NCBI GenBank assembly: GCA_949077035.1
Contig: CARUPR010000009.1
Location: 1 to 64,000 of the forward strand
DNA from: an uncultured Eubacteriales bacterium
GTDB taxonomy: Bacteria > Bacillota > Clostridia > Christensenellales > UBA1242
DNA: 64,000 nucleotides
Direction of reading: 5' to 3'
Below, piece by piece: positions 34,770 through 43,876 of this stretch; within the stretch, counting starts at the first letter, position 1, and each line of letters begins with the position of its first letter. The position numbers were made by a program, and so were the translations under genes. The notes under the pieces were generated by a model. That model worked only from the letters and a program-made list of their open reading frames with translations. It was not told the origin of the DNA and searched no databases.

Positions 34770-34900
34770 CAATTTTTTTATTAAAATTTGATAAAATTTT
34801 TTAATATTTAAATCAAATTTGTTATTTTTTTAATATTTCAATCAAATTTTTTAAATATTAATTAAATTTTTAATATTTCAACTTTTTTTTGATTTCTTAT
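34770..34900. repeat. Degenerate AT-rich repeats
   Basis: Several imperfect copies of a unit reading approximately TTTAATATTT(A/C)AATCAAATTT occur upstream of the ferredoxin gene and downstream of the IrrE-like gene. No gene is present. Confidence 0.5.
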
Positions 34901-34970
34901 TTTTTTATAGTTTATATAATAAATTATTTAAATTGTTTAAACTTTAATAAGTATTAAGGGTTTAAAATAA

Positions 34971-35561
34971 TCAACGTTCTTGTTCGCTTACAAGGTCGTA
35001 ATTATATCTTATCGTTTCAAGACGGGCATTTAAAACATATTCTGTTACGCCAAAATAAGCTGCTAAATCTTTAATCTCTTTCTGATTTATATCATTGTTG
35101 ATTATTTGGGCAGGTGTCAAATATTTTGTAAGTTCATTTATTGGCATTAAAACACAGCCAGCAAAGGTATTTGCAAAATCTCTTTTAAATATGTTTGTAT
35201 TTATTACTGTATTTTCATTGGTGAAAATAGTTCTTTTTATTTCGTTTGCAGCTATAATTTCTGCAAATTGGCGTGCCAGCTCATAGGTTTGTTCTTTCTG
35301 GTCAAAATATATATTTATAAAAATACAGGCATCGGCATCGGTGTTTGTAATTTTTTTAAGTTTGTCATCTTTCTTATCAAAAAACATTTTGCTTAATAGG
35401 GCGGAATTTTCTTCTACATAAAATATTTTTGTGTTGTAAACTTTTTCCGCTCTTTTCCAATTGGCTTTTGTCAAAGGGAAAGTGTTGTTTGGATTGATAT
35501 AACTTAAAAATTCAGATGCCATACTATCAGTTTCTTTGAAGGTAAATTTATTGTTTTGCAT
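34971..35561 (-). CDS. ImmA/IrrE-like protein lacking the zinc motif, copy 2
   Basis: A 196-residue protein. The overall layout is that of the ImmA/IrrE metallopeptidase domain: I-N-I-Y-F-D strand, helix T-Y-E-L-A-R-Q-F-A-E-I-I-A, then F-A-G-C-V-L-M-P-I-N-E-L and a C-terminal A-A-Y-F-G-V-T-E-Y-V-L-N-A-R-L helix-turn segment. The helix that should hold HExxH reads Y-E-L-A-R-Q, with no zinc-binding histidines, so it cannot be a canonical protease. It is a paralogue of the next gene upstream (35681-36301). The start at 35561 has only a weak ribosome binding site. Confidence 0.6.
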   Translation of the reverse strand: MQNNKFTFKETDSMASEFLSYINPNNTFPLTKANWKRAEKVYNTKIFYVEENSALLSKMFFDKKDDKLKKITNTDADACIFINIYFDQKEQTYELARQFAEIIAANEIKRTIFTNENTVINTNIFKRDFANTFAGCVLMPINELTKYLTPAQIINNDINQKEIKDLAAYFGVTEYVLNARLETIRYNYDLVSEQER

Positions 35562-35680
35562 ATTTTACATTTCTTTTTAAAATTATTTAATTTATTTTAT
35601 TAAGTTACAAAAAGTGATATTGGTTATGACGAGATAAAAGTTTTTTAGTTTTCATTTAAATAACTTTTATCATTGTAAAA

Positions 35681-36301
35681 TTAAATTGAATATTCGCTGT
35701 CGACACTCTTTGTTGTGACTAAGTCATAATATTTTCTAAATTTTTCAACACGATTTTTCACATCGCTGACAGGAACACCAAAATTTTTTGATAAATATTC
35801 TATTTTACTATAACTTAATTTGCCAGGTGTCAGCAATTGTTTTGCATCAACCTTTTCTTCAACTTTATTCATAGGCATTAAGATGCATCCTGCGCAGGTA
35901 TTATAAAAGAAACCTAAATTTTTGTCACGATTGATGTCATCTAAAAATGTCATTTCCAGTCCATTGCAAGAATGAGCTTGGCTGTCAATTAAGAAAAATG
36001 CAAATCCATAAGCGAGGGCATTGCGTTGAAATTGAGGTGGCATATCTTTATTGATTTGAATGATAATTTTTTTGCCGAATTTCTTAAGTGTTTCATTTTT
36101 TATTTCTTTATCATACATTGCTCTTAATTTTATTGTTGGCTCATCGGTATATACAATTTTTGCATTGTAAAATTGTTCTGCCTTTTTCCACATATCGTCA
36201 CTGATAGGAAATTTCATTTCAGGATTTATAAATTCCAAAAAGTCATTGGCAATTTGTTCTATTTCTATATATGAGAATGAAACCATTTCTTGTTTTTCCA
36301 T
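35681..36301 (-). CDS. ImmA/IrrE-like protein lacking the zinc motif, copy 1
   Basis: A 206-residue paralogue of 34971-35561. Matching blocks are F-L-E-F-I-N-P-x-x-x-F-P-I, W-K-K-A-E-Q-F-Y-N-A-K-I, C-A-G-C-I-L-M-P-M-N-K-V and K-N-F-G-V-P-V-S-D-V-K-N-R. At the active-site position it reads R-N-A-L-A-Y-G-F-A-F-F instead of HExxH. ATG 36301 follows GGAAGG. A pair of degenerate IrrE-like proteins could be regulators that bind a repressor without cleaving it; this is inference. They lie just left of a tRNA-Ser gene. Confidence 0.6.
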   Translation of the reverse strand: MEKQEMVSFSYIEIEQIANDFLEFINPEMKFPISDDMWKKAEQFYNAKIVYTDEPTIKLRAMYDKEIKNETLKKFGKKIIIQINKDMPPQFQRNALAYGFAFFLIDSQAHSCNGLEMTFLDDINRDKNLGFFYNTCAGCILMPMNKVEEKVDAKQLLTPGKLSYSKIEYLSKNFGVPVSDVKNRVEKFRKYYDLVTTKSVDSEYSI

Positions 36302-36403
36302 AATATTCCTTCCTTATTTTTTATCATATTTAAAACAAATTTTAAAACATATCTAAATAAAAAATACGCAACCAGTTTTATAGGGGTGCGTATAATTCGC
36401 TTT

Positions 36404-36494
36404 TGGCGGGAAGAGAGGGATTCGAACCCTCGCGCCAGTTGCCCGACCTACAGCCTTAGCAGGGCCGCCTCTTCGACCTCTTGAGTATCTCCCC
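36404..36494 (-). tRNA. tRNA-Ser (anticodon GCT)
   Basis: The minus strand gives a 91-nt type II tRNA. The 5' arm GGGGAGA at 36494-36488 pairs with TCTTCCC, with one G.T. The anticodon loop is CTGCTAA with anticodon GCT. A long variable arm is followed by the T loop GGTTCGAATCC. The discriminator is G and the CCA end is encoded (36406-36404). It decodes AGC and AGT serine codons. Confidence 0.95.
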
Positions 36495-36813
36495 ATTGCA
36501 ATTACTATATTATCATATTAATTTTATTTTTGTCAATCCTTTTATATAAATTTTTTTATTTTATTTTTTATATAGTTGTTTATTTTTGTCATCTGAAATT
36601 TGCAAGTTAGATTTTGTTGCATAAGGTTTTTTCAAAATTTAGTCGATAAAATTTATATTTGAATTTTATTTAAAATAAGTTTTATATAATTAGGTGGCTA
36701 AAAAACTTTGATAGTTTAAAAAAATATATAATCATAATTTTTTGAAATATCATTTTCACTAATGCAAATTTTATGTTATAATTATTATGATAGATTATTA
36801 AAAGGAGATTATA
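36495..36813 (+). other. Intergenic region with a promoter for the HAD gene
   Basis: About 320 bp, AT-rich. An extended -10 TGTTATAAT (TATAAT at 36777-36782) with a weak TTTCAC -35 region at 36754 would start transcription near 36789, upstream of the AAAGGAG site of the HAD gene. I see nothing else. Confidence 0.5.
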
Positions 36814-37425
36814 ATGAAAATTGCTATTGATGTAGACGACTGTATTTCAAATACTTCTGAAGTTGATTTTGCGACCTGTTATGAATATTATAAAAAGCTT
36901 CATCCAGAAAATAGGACAAATTTTATTAATAGTTATCATAATGCCCCTACAATTTTTGGACTTACTAAAGAGCAAGATGATGATTTTTATATTCATCAAA
37001 GAAAGCAATGTGTTGAGGAAGATTTAATTCAGCCAAAAGTTTTTGCGCAGAAAATAATAAATACATTGTTGGAGGATGGGCATGAAATCATTATTTTGAC
37101 AAGTAGAGGCGATTTATATTGGGGAGATGCCTTAAAAGAAACAAAAAATTGGCTTGATAGGCATGGAATACATTATACTGAATGTATTGCAAATAGTGGA
37201 AACAAAGGGGAATTTTGCTCTTTAAACAATATTGATTTGATGATTGACGACAATCTTAAATATATAAAACAATGCAATGATTTTGGTGTCAGAACTATCA
37301 CTTTCAACAATAATTATGACTTAAAATATTATCCAGCAGAGCTTAGAAGTTATGACAGTGATTTAAACGGCATGGCAAGTTGTTGGCCTGAGGTTTATGA
37401 GGTCATTAAAAATATAAAATTGTAA
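36814..37425 (+). CDS. HAD superfamily phosphatase, 5'(3')-nucleotidase-like
   Basis: A 203-residue protein starting at ATG 36814 with AAAAGGAG. HAD motif I is I-D-V-D-D-C-I near residue 5, motif II is I-L-T-S-R-G near 92, and the final acidic motif is L-M-I-D-D-N. The fold and spacing resemble the NT5C/YqfW group of cytosolic nucleotidases that act on deoxynucleotides or similar phosphates. The following aldolase-like gene is 78 bp away on the same strand and may be co-transcribed. Confidence 0.8.
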   Translation: MKIAIDVDDCISNTSEVDFATCYEYYKKLHPENRTNFINSYHNAPTIFGLTKEQDDDFYIHQRKQCVEEDLIQPKVFAQKIINTLLEDGHEIIILTSRGDLYWGDALKETKNWLDRHGIHYTECIANSGNKGEFCSLNNIDLMIDDNLKYIKQCNDFGVRTITFNNNYDLKYYPAELRSYDSDLNGMASCWPEVYEVIKNIKL

Positions 37426-37503
37426 AAGTGGATTTTTATTTGGATAAAAGATTAATATTTAAAAGATTAATATTTAAAACTGAATAGATAAAAGGTGAAA
37501 ATT

Positions 37504-38532
37504 ATGATTGATGTGATGTTTAGCAGTGATACAACCGCTGGAGTTTGTCCTGAAATATTAGATAAAATATGTCAGGTTGCAAAAGAAGAAAAATATATGC
37601 TTGGTTATAATCAAGATGTTTATTCTGCAAAGGTAAGACAGATTATGCAAAGCTATTTTTCAAAGCTGGTTGAATGTTTTTTTAATGCCAGCGGAAGTGG
37701 TGCAAATGTTTTGGCAATAAAGGCTATGAAAGATAATTTTAGCTCGGTGATTTGCTGTGATGACACTCATATTAATAGATATGAGGTTGGCGGAACTGAA
37801 TATAATACTGGCTGTAAAATTATTGTATGTGAAAGTGATGATGCAAAAATTACTGTTGAAATGATTAAAAGCAAATTAAATGCGAGGGAAAGTTTTAACT
37901 GCTCTTATCCCAAAATTGTTGTTTTAAGTCAGGTGACTGAACTTGGCACCTGTTATACCGTTGATGAATTGAAAGAAATTTGCGACTATTGTCATCAAAA
38001 TGATTTGTATGTTTATCTTGATGGTGCAAGGCTTGCAAATGCGATGGTTTATCTTGGTGTTGGTTTTAAAGAAATGTTGGAAGATACTGAGGTGGATATT
38101 GCAAGTTTTGGAGGAAATAAAAATGGTGCAATGTTTGGGGAGATGATTATCATTTTAAACCCAAAATTCTCAAAACATTTCATTTTAAATCAAAAACAGA
38201 GTATGCAACTGTTTTCAAAAACTCGATTTTTGGCAGCACAATTCTTGGTAATGTTGGAAGATAATGTTTGGGCAAAAAATGCAAAAAATTCAAATGATAT
38301 GGCTTTGTATTTGCAGGATAGATTGATTGAAAATAAAATTAAAATAGCCTATCCAGTTCAAAGTAATGCAGTTTTTGCAGAGTTTTCAGAGGAGCAACTG
38401 CGACATTTAACCACCAGATATAGTCTTTCTGCTTATGACCAAGATAGGACTTGTTGCAGATTGATGACAGCTTGGTCAACAACAAAGGAAGAAATTGATA
38501 ATTTTATTGATTTTTTAAGAATGATTGATTAA
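37504..38532 (+). CDS. Threonine aldolase-like PLP enzyme
   Basis: A 342-residue fold-type I PLP enzyme of the beta-eliminating lyase family. Residues V-Y-L-D-G-A-R-L-A-N near 175, with the PLP-contacting Asp, and S-F-G-G-N-K-N-G-A near 200, with the Schiff-base Lys, match low-specificity L-threonine aldolases, which split threonine into glycine and acetaldehyde. An AAAGG site precedes ATG 37504; the in-frame GTG at 37495 overlaps that site and is unlikely. A terminator overlaps the last codons. Confidence 0.88.
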   Translation: MIDVMFSSDTTAGVCPEILDKICQVAKEEKYMLGYNQDVYSAKVRQIMQSYFSKLVECFFNASGSGANVLAIKAMKDNFSSVICCDDTHINRYEVGGTEYNTGCKIIVCESDDAKITVEMIKSKLNARESFNCSYPKIVVLSQVTELGTCYTVDELKEICDYCHQNDLYVYLDGARLANAMVYLGVGFKEMLEDTEVDIASFGGNKNGAMFGEMIIILNPKFSKHFILNQKQSMQLFSKTRFLAAQFLVMLEDNVWAKNAKNSNDMALYLQDRLIENKIKIAYPVQSNAVFAEFSEEQLRHLTTRYSLSAYDQDRTCCRLMTAWSTTKEEIDNFIDFLRMID

Positions 38533-38549
38533 TTTCAATCATTTTTTTT
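38521..38549 (+). terminator. Terminator overlapping the end of the aldolase-like gene
   Basis: The stem ATGATTG (38521-38527)/CAATCAT (38536-38542) contains the last codons and stop and is followed by seven T residues. The following 280 bp to 38830 are AT-rich with no feature recognised. Confidence 0.7.
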
Positions 38550-38830
38550 GACTGAAAATGTTTTTTTGTTTTTATCTAAAAAAAATATATCATCTTATTG
38601 TATATTTAAATTATGTCAAAAAATTTTCAGAAAAAATAAATGATAATAAAATTCAAAAAAAATAAACATATTTTATGTAAAAAAATCAAATAAAAAATGT
38701 AAAAAAGCTTTTCATATTAAATAAATGTATTGTTTTGATATGTAATAAAATTTTCTATAAAAAATTTTTCAATTTAATATATGTAATTTTTTGACATGAA
38801 AAAAATTTTTCAAAAATATGTCATAAATAG

Positions 38831-38859
38831 TTGACTATTTTTTAAAAGTTGCATATACT
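38831..38859 (+). promoter_or_regulatory. Heat-shock operon promoter
   Basis: TTGACT at 38831-38836, 17-bp spacer, TATACT at 38854-38859. The predicted +1 is near 38866, inside the CIRCE operator, so HrcA binding would block the start site directly. Confidence 0.85.
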
Positions 38860-38863
38860 ATTG

Positions 38864-38890
38864 CTAGCACTTGAATGTTGAGAGTGCTAA
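38864..38890 (+). promoter_or_regulatory. CIRCE operator for HrcA
   Basis: An inverted repeat CTAGCACTT - 9 bp - GAGTGCTAA; the left arm departs from the consensus TTAGCACTC at its first and last base. It lies between the promoter and hrcA and represses the operon until heat stress inactivates HrcA. Confidence 0.92.
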
Positions 38891-38914
38891 AAAAGTCGAA
38901 TAATAGAGGTTGTA

Positions 38915-39913
38915 ATGGAGCTTTCTGAACGTAGACAAAAGATTCTTTGCATGGCGGTTGAAGAATATATTAGAGGTTGCAGTCCTATCACTTCTGGTGG
39001 AATAAAGGATATTTCTTCAATAGATTGTTCAACGGCTACACTTAGAAATGAGCTTAACACCTTGGAGGCGATGGGGTATCTGCGGCAGTTGCATACTTCT
39101 GGTGGAAGGGTGCCAACAGCTCAGGGTTATCGGTATTATGTTGAACGGTTGTTATCTTCAACATTTGCCTCTGATGCTCAGCTTGACAGAGTAAAAGACA
39201 AGATTAATTTGCGAACTAGCTCGCTTAATGACATTGTTTCTGGCATTGCCAAAATTGTCAGCGAAGCCACAAATTATCCAACTGTTGTTATGATGGACGG
39301 ATATGAAAATCTGGTTTTGAAGGAATTTAAGCTTATCCCTTTGGTGGATGATAAGATTATGGTGCTTATCGGCACAGAAACGGGATATATTTATCAGACT
39401 TTGGATGTGCCGGCAAGCAATGAAGAGTGCAATGATGCGACAATCTACCTTACAAATCATTTTCGGGGTGAAACAATCGGTTATATGATTGACAATATTT
39501 ATCAGCTTGAAGGTGGTATGAAAGGTGAGATAAGGGCATTTGAGCGGGTTGTAAACACACTGATTGACGGGCTTAAAAATTTAAATAAGCAACGTATTTT
39601 GGATGTGCGTAGAGAGGGAAGTGCAAGACTTCTTGACAGCAAACATAGTCTTGAAGATGCTAAAAAAATCTTAAATGTCCTTGATGACGAGCAAGAACTT
39701 TCAAACATTTTAGAACTTGAAGGTGATGGCGATATTGAAGTGACCATTGCTGAAGAGGAAGGAAGCTGCTCTGTTGTAAAAGCTCCCATCTGTGTCCATG
39801 GGCGACAACTTGCATCGATTGGTGTGATAGGCCCACAGCGGATGGATTATGCGGGGATTGCTTCTGCTTTAAAGGTTGTGATTGACAATCTAAATGATTT
39901 AAAAGGAGAATAA
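38915..39913 (+). CDS. hrcA: Heat-inducible repressor HrcA
   Basis: A 332-residue repressor, usual length. The N-terminal winged helix (about 1-75) contains S-T-A-T-L-R-N-E-L-N-T-L-E-A-M-G-Y-L; then the dimerisation and inserted domains follow, with the C-terminal G-V-I-G-P-Q-R-M-D-Y motif. ATG 38915 follows AGAGG. It is the first gene of hrcA-grpE-dnaK-dnaJ, and its stop abuts grpE. Confidence 0.97.
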   Translation: MELSERRQKILCMAVEEYIRGCSPITSGGIKDISSIDCSTATLRNELNTLEAMGYLRQLHTSGGRVPTAQGYRYYVERLLSSTFASDAQLDRVKDKINLRTSSLNDIVSGIAKIVSEATNYPTVVMMDGYENLVLKEFKLIPLVDDKIMVLIGTETGYIYQTLDVPASNEECNDATIYLTNHFRGETIGYMIDNIYQLEGGMKGEIRAFERVVNTLIDGLKNLNKQRILDVRREGSARLLDSKHSLEDAKKILNVLDDEQELSNILELEGDGDIEVTIAEEEGSCSVVKAPICVHGRQLASIGVIGPQRMDYAGIASALKVVIDNLNDLKGE

Positions 39914-40531
39914 ATGAACTATACTTTTGATAATGAAGAAAACTTCAAGGAAGATTGTTTTGATTGCGATGCAACTGCAAAAGTCCAAGAAGATGAATCT
40001 GATGAAAATGAAGCAATAAAACAAGATATCAATGAAAATTTTGACGAAACTGATAAATTTTCGGCTGACAATTCTCAAGAAATTGAAGCTGAGGTCTTAA
40101 ATGAAGGTAGGCAAGATTTAGAAAATAGTTATCTTGAAATGGCAAGAAGGGTGCAAGCTGATTTTGACAATTTCAGACGACATTCAACCGAAAACATTAA
40201 AAAGGCAAAAATAGAGGGGCAGGCCTCGGTTATTGAAGTGTTTTTGCCTTGCCTTGACACTTTTAAGGAGGCAAAGAAAAGTGTAAGTGATGACAATGTG
40301 CTTAAAGGCATTGAGATGATTGAAAATAAAATCAACGATGCTTTGAAAGAATTGGGGGTTGAAAAACTTGAATCGATAGGAAAGGTTTATGACCCACATA
40401 TACACAATGTCATTGCTGTTATGCGTGATGAAAATCAAGAAAATGATATCATACTTGAAGAATATCAAGCAGGATATAAATTTAATGACAAGGTGCTTAG
40501 ATATGCCAAAGTCATTGTAAATAAATTGTAA
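39914..40531 (+). CDS. grpE: Nucleotide exchange factor GrpE
   Basis: A 205-residue protein with an acidic, disordered N-terminal 70 residues, a long helix, and the C-terminal beta domain with V-Y-D-P-H-I-H-N-V-I-A-V and G-Y-K-F-N-D-K-V-L-R-Y-A-K-V. It releases ADP from DnaK. AAAGGAG precedes ATG 39914, which immediately follows the hrcA stop. Confidence 0.96.
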   Translation: MNYTFDNEENFKEDCFDCDATAKVQEDESDENEAIKQDINENFDETDKFSADNSQEIEAEVLNEGRQDLENSYLEMARRVQADFDNFRRHSTENIKKAKIEGQASVIEVFLPCLDTFKEAKKSVSDDNVLKGIEMIENKINDALKELGVEKLESIGKVYDPHIHNVIAVMRDENQENDIILEEYQAGYKFNDKVLRYAKVIVNKL

Positions 40532-40741
40532 AAAACAATTTATAAAAAACTTGGAGAGCTGACTTATATTTTTAGCAAATATTGAAAACAAAAACTATTT
40601 TAAAGTTAAATTAAAATTAATAAAAACATATTTAAAAAATTAACAAAAAAATTGAAAATTTAATTAAAAGTCAAAAACTAATAAATTAAAAATTAAAAAA
40701 TTAATAAAAAAATTATAAATAAAAAAAAGGAGATATTTATT

Positions 40742-42559
40742 ATGGGAAAAATAATTGGAATTGACCTTGGAACAACCAACTCATGTGTTGCTGTTATGGA
40801 AGGCGGAAAGCCTACTGTTATTGCAAATGCAGAAGGTGACAGAACAACACCATCTGTTGTAGCTTATACCAAAGAGGGAGAAAGACTTGTTGGTAAGGTT
40901 GCAAAGCGTCAATCTATTGTCAATGCTGACCAGACAATTCAATCAATCAAACGTGAAATGGGAAGCAATTATAAAACTACTCTCAACAGCAAGGAATATA
41001 CACCACAAGAAATTTCTGCTATGATTCTTTCAAAACTTAAAGCTGATGCAGAAAGTTATTTGGGTGGAGCGGTGACTCAAGCTGTCATCACTGTGCCTGC
41101 ATATTTTAATGACTCTCAAAGACAGGCAACAAAGGATGCTGGTAAGATTGCCGGCCTTGAAGTTTTGAGAATAATCAATGAGCCAACAGCTGCCGCTCTT
41201 GCTTATGGTCTTGACAAGGGTGAAAGTGCAAACCAAAAAATTCTTGTTTATGACCTTGGTGGCGGAACTTTTGATGTTTCTATCCTTGAAATTGGTGATG
41301 GTGTGTTTGAAGTGCTTTCAACAAATGGAAACACTCGTTTGGGTGGAGATGATTTTGATAACAGAATTATCGACTTGCTTGTTGAAGAATTTAAAAAATC
41401 AAACAATATAGACCTTTCAAGTGACAAACTTGCTATGCAAAGATTGAAGGAAGCTGCAGAAAAGGCGAAGATTGACCTTTCAGCAACTCCAAAAACAACA
41501 ATCTCTCTTCCTTTCATCACTGCTGATGCAACTGGTCCAAAACACTTGGAAGTAGAACTTACTCGTGCTAAATTTGATGCTATCACAGAAGACCTTGTAA
41601 AGGAAACTATTGACTGCACTATCAAAGCTCTTTCTGACGCTAAGCTTAGCAAAGATGAGGTAAATAAGATTGTTTTAGTTGGTGGTTCAACTCGTATTCC
41701 AGCTGTGCAAGAAGCTGTTAAAAACTTTACAGGCAAAGAGCCATACAAGGGCATCAATCCAGATGAATGTGTTGCTGTTGGTGCTGCTATTCAAGCAGGT
41801 GTCCTTGGCGGAGAGGTAAAAGATGTGCTTCTTCTTGATGTAACTCCACTTTCTCTTGGAATTGAAACTTTGGGTGGTGTATTTACAAAACTTATCGAAA
41901 GAAATACAACTATTCCTACAAAGAAATCTCAGGTGTTCTCAACTGCAGCCGATGGTCAAAGCGGTGTTGACATTCATGTATTGCAAGGTGAAAGAGAGTT
42001 CGCAAGTCAGAACAAGACTTTAGGCAGATTCCAACTTACAGATATTCCACCTGCACCAAGAGGGGTTCCTCAAATTGAAGTTACATTTGATATTGATGCA
42101 AACGGAATTGTAAAAGTTTCTGCAAAAGATTTAGGAACAAATAAAGAACAAAATATCACAATCACTGCATCTTCAAACCTTAAAGAGGAAGATATCGAAA
42201 AGGCTATCAAGGAGGCAGAAGCTCATGCTGAAGAAGATAAGAAGAGAAAAGAGCTTGTTGAAACAAAAAATCAAGCTGACAACTTAGTTTATGGACTTGA
42301 AAAGATGCTTAAAGACAATGGCGACAAACTTAATGAAGAAGACAAGAAAAATCTTGAAGAGGCTATCGAAAAGGCTAAGAAAGATTTTGAAAGTGAAGAT
42401 ATCGATGTTGTCAAGAAGGCTATTGATGAGCTTACAAATGTTTCAAATGGCATTGTGACAAAGATGTATCAGGCTGCAAATCCAAACGGCAACCCAAATG
42501 ACCCAAATGGCAATCCAGATGGCGGAAATGATGGTGACCCTGAAGTTGTAGTTGAATAA
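40742..42559 (+). CDS. dnaK: Chaperone DnaK (Hsp70)
   Basis: A 605-residue Hsp70. The ATPase domain starts with I-G-I-D-L-G-T-T-N-S-C-V and contains V-Y-D-L-G-G-G-T-F-D-V-S. The linker V-L-L-L-D-V-T-P-L-S-L-G-I-E leads into the substrate domain. The C-terminal tail is rich in Asn, Pro, Asp and Gly (N-P-N-G-N-P-N-D) rather than the usual E-E-V-x-D. A very AT-rich 210-bp gap separates it from grpE, with AAAAGGAGAT just before ATG. Confidence 0.98.
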   Translation: MGKIIGIDLGTTNSCVAVMEGGKPTVIANAEGDRTTPSVVAYTKEGERLVGKVAKRQSIVNADQTIQSIKREMGSNYKTTLNSKEYTPQEISAMILSKLKADAESYLGGAVTQAVITVPAYFNDSQRQATKDAGKIAGLEVLRIINEPTAAALAYGLDKGESANQKILVYDLGGGTFDVSILEIGDGVFEVLSTNGNTRLGGDDFDNRIIDLLVEEFKKSNNIDLSSDKLAMQRLKEAAEKAKIDLSATPKTTISLPFITADATGPKHLEVELTRAKFDAITEDLVKETIDCTIKALSDAKLSKDEVNKIVLVGGSTRIPAVQEAVKNFTGKEPYKGINPDECVAVGAAIQAGVLGGEVKDVLLLDVTPLSLGIETLGGVFTKLIERNTTIPTKKSQVFSTAADGQSGVDIHVLQGEREFASQNKTLGRFQLTDIPPAPRGVPQIEVTFDIDANGIVKVSAKDLGTNKEQNITITASSNLKEEDIEKAIKEAEAHAEEDKKRKELVETKNQADNLVYGLEKMLKDNGDKLNEEDKKNLEEAIEKAKKDFESEDIDVVKKAIDELTNVSNGIVTKMYQAANPNGNPNDPNGNPDGGNDGDPEVVVE

Positions 42560-42579
42560 AATAAAATAGAAGGACTATT

Positions 42580-43695
42580 ATGGCGAATAAAGATTATTAT
42601 TCAATTTTAGGTGTGGATAAAAGTGCCAGCGATGATGAAATTAAGTCGGCTTATCGTAGACTTGCCAAGAAATATCACCCAGATTTAAATAAAACCGAAG
42701 AAGCCGCAAATAAATTTAAGGAAATTAATGAGGCTTATGAGGTGCTGGGTGACTCTCAAAAGAGGGCAAATTATGACCAGTTTGGCTCTGCTGAAGGAAA
42801 TCCTTTTGGCGGCCAAGGTGGCGGATTTGGTGATTTCTTTGGAGGTGGTGGCGGATTTAGCGACATCTTCTCTGACATCTTCTCTGCCTTTGGTGGAGGA
42901 AGGCAATCTTCAAGAGTTCAAACAAGGGGGCAGGATATCAATATTGCTGTCACTATTGAATTTGAAGAAGCCTGCTTTGGATGTGAAAAAAGTATCACTT
43001 TAAATAAAACAGATAAATGCTCTTCCTGCAAGGGAACAGGTGCCAAAAATGGCAAAGAATTTACCACCTGTAAAGAATGTAATGGCACAGGTCACGTCAG
43101 ATTTCAACAAAATACAATTTTTGGAACAACTATTCGTGAGGCAGGTTGTCCAAAATGTAATGGAACTGGCAAAATTATCAAAGAAAAATGTCCAAATTGC
43201 AATGGAAGAGGGGATATAAGAAACTCTAAGACTGTCAAAGTCAAATTCCCTGCCGGCATTGATAATGGTCAAACTCTCAGAATGAGAGGTGAGGGCAATG
43301 CTCCTGCCGGTGAAGGCATTTATGGTGACCTTAACATAAAAGTTTCTGTCAAGCCGCATAAACTTCTTGTAAGAAAGGATAGCGATTTGTATCTTGACCT
43401 TTATGTCCCATTTACAACCACTTTGCTTGGTGGAAAGGTTGATATTCCAACACTTAATGGCAAATATACATTAAATATCCCAGAGCTTACCGCAAGCGGA
43501 ACTCTTATGAAGATAAGAAATAAGGGTGTAAAGGTGCTTAATCGAGAGGCCTATGGCGACCTGCTTGTCACAGTGAAAGCAGAGGTGCCAAAAAGCCTTG
43601 ATAAAGAAAGCAAGGCAAAACTCAGCGAACTTGCATCAAAACTGGGTGAAAACTCATATACCAAATATAACAATTTCTTAAAGAATATGAAATAA
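42580..43695 (+). CDS. dnaJ: Chaperone DnaJ (Hsp40)
   Basis: A 371-residue class I J-protein. The J domain contains K-K-Y-H-P-D-L-N-K, then a Gly/Phe region (about 75-115) and four zinc motifs: C-S-S-C-K-G-T-G, C-K-E-C-N-G-T-G, C-P-K-C-N-G-T-G and C-P-N-C-N-G-R-G. The C-terminal substrate domains follow. It is the last gene of the heat-shock operon, before a terminator. Confidence 0.98.
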   Translation: MANKDYYSILGVDKSASDDEIKSAYRRLAKKYHPDLNKTEEAANKFKEINEAYEVLGDSQKRANYDQFGSAEGNPFGGQGGGFGDFFGGGGGFSDIFSDIFSAFGGGRQSSRVQTRGQDINIAVTIEFEEACFGCEKSITLNKTDKCSSCKGTGAKNGKEFTTCKECNGTGHVRFQQNTIFGTTIREAGCPKCNGTGKIIKEKCPNCNGRGDIRNSKTVKVKFPAGIDNGQTLRMRGEGNAPAGEGIYGDLNIKVSVKPHKLLVRKDSDLYLDLYVPFTTTLLGGKVDIPTLNGKYTLNIPELTASGTLMKIRNKGVKVLNREAYGDLLVTVKAEVPKSLDKESKAKLSELASKLGENSYTKYNNFLKNMK

Positions 43696-43763
43696 TATTT
43701 TAAAATGATTCTTTTACTTTCTTTTCAGAAGGAAAATTATTGGGTATAAAAATATGAGAAAGT

Positions 43764-43798
43764 AAAAAACGAACTAGATAATATAGTTCGTTTTTTTT
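43764..43798 (+). terminator. Terminator of the heat-shock operon
   Basis: A 12-bp perfect stem AAAAACGAACTA/TAGTTCGTTTTT with a 7-nt loop and an 8-T tail. Confidence 0.88.
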
Positions 43799-43836
43799 AG
43801 TGACACAATATGGGCATAAACGTGAGTTCTTTCTTT
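43799..43836 (+). repeat. Terminator-associated repeat, diverged copy
   Basis: The 3' half, CGTGAGTTCTTTCTTT, matches the unit at 3694-3816; the 5' half is diverged. It begins directly at the end of the heat-shock terminator. Confidence 0.55.
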
Positions 43837-43876
43837 ATAGAAGGTGAATACAATCAACATACTGCTTAATCTGAAA

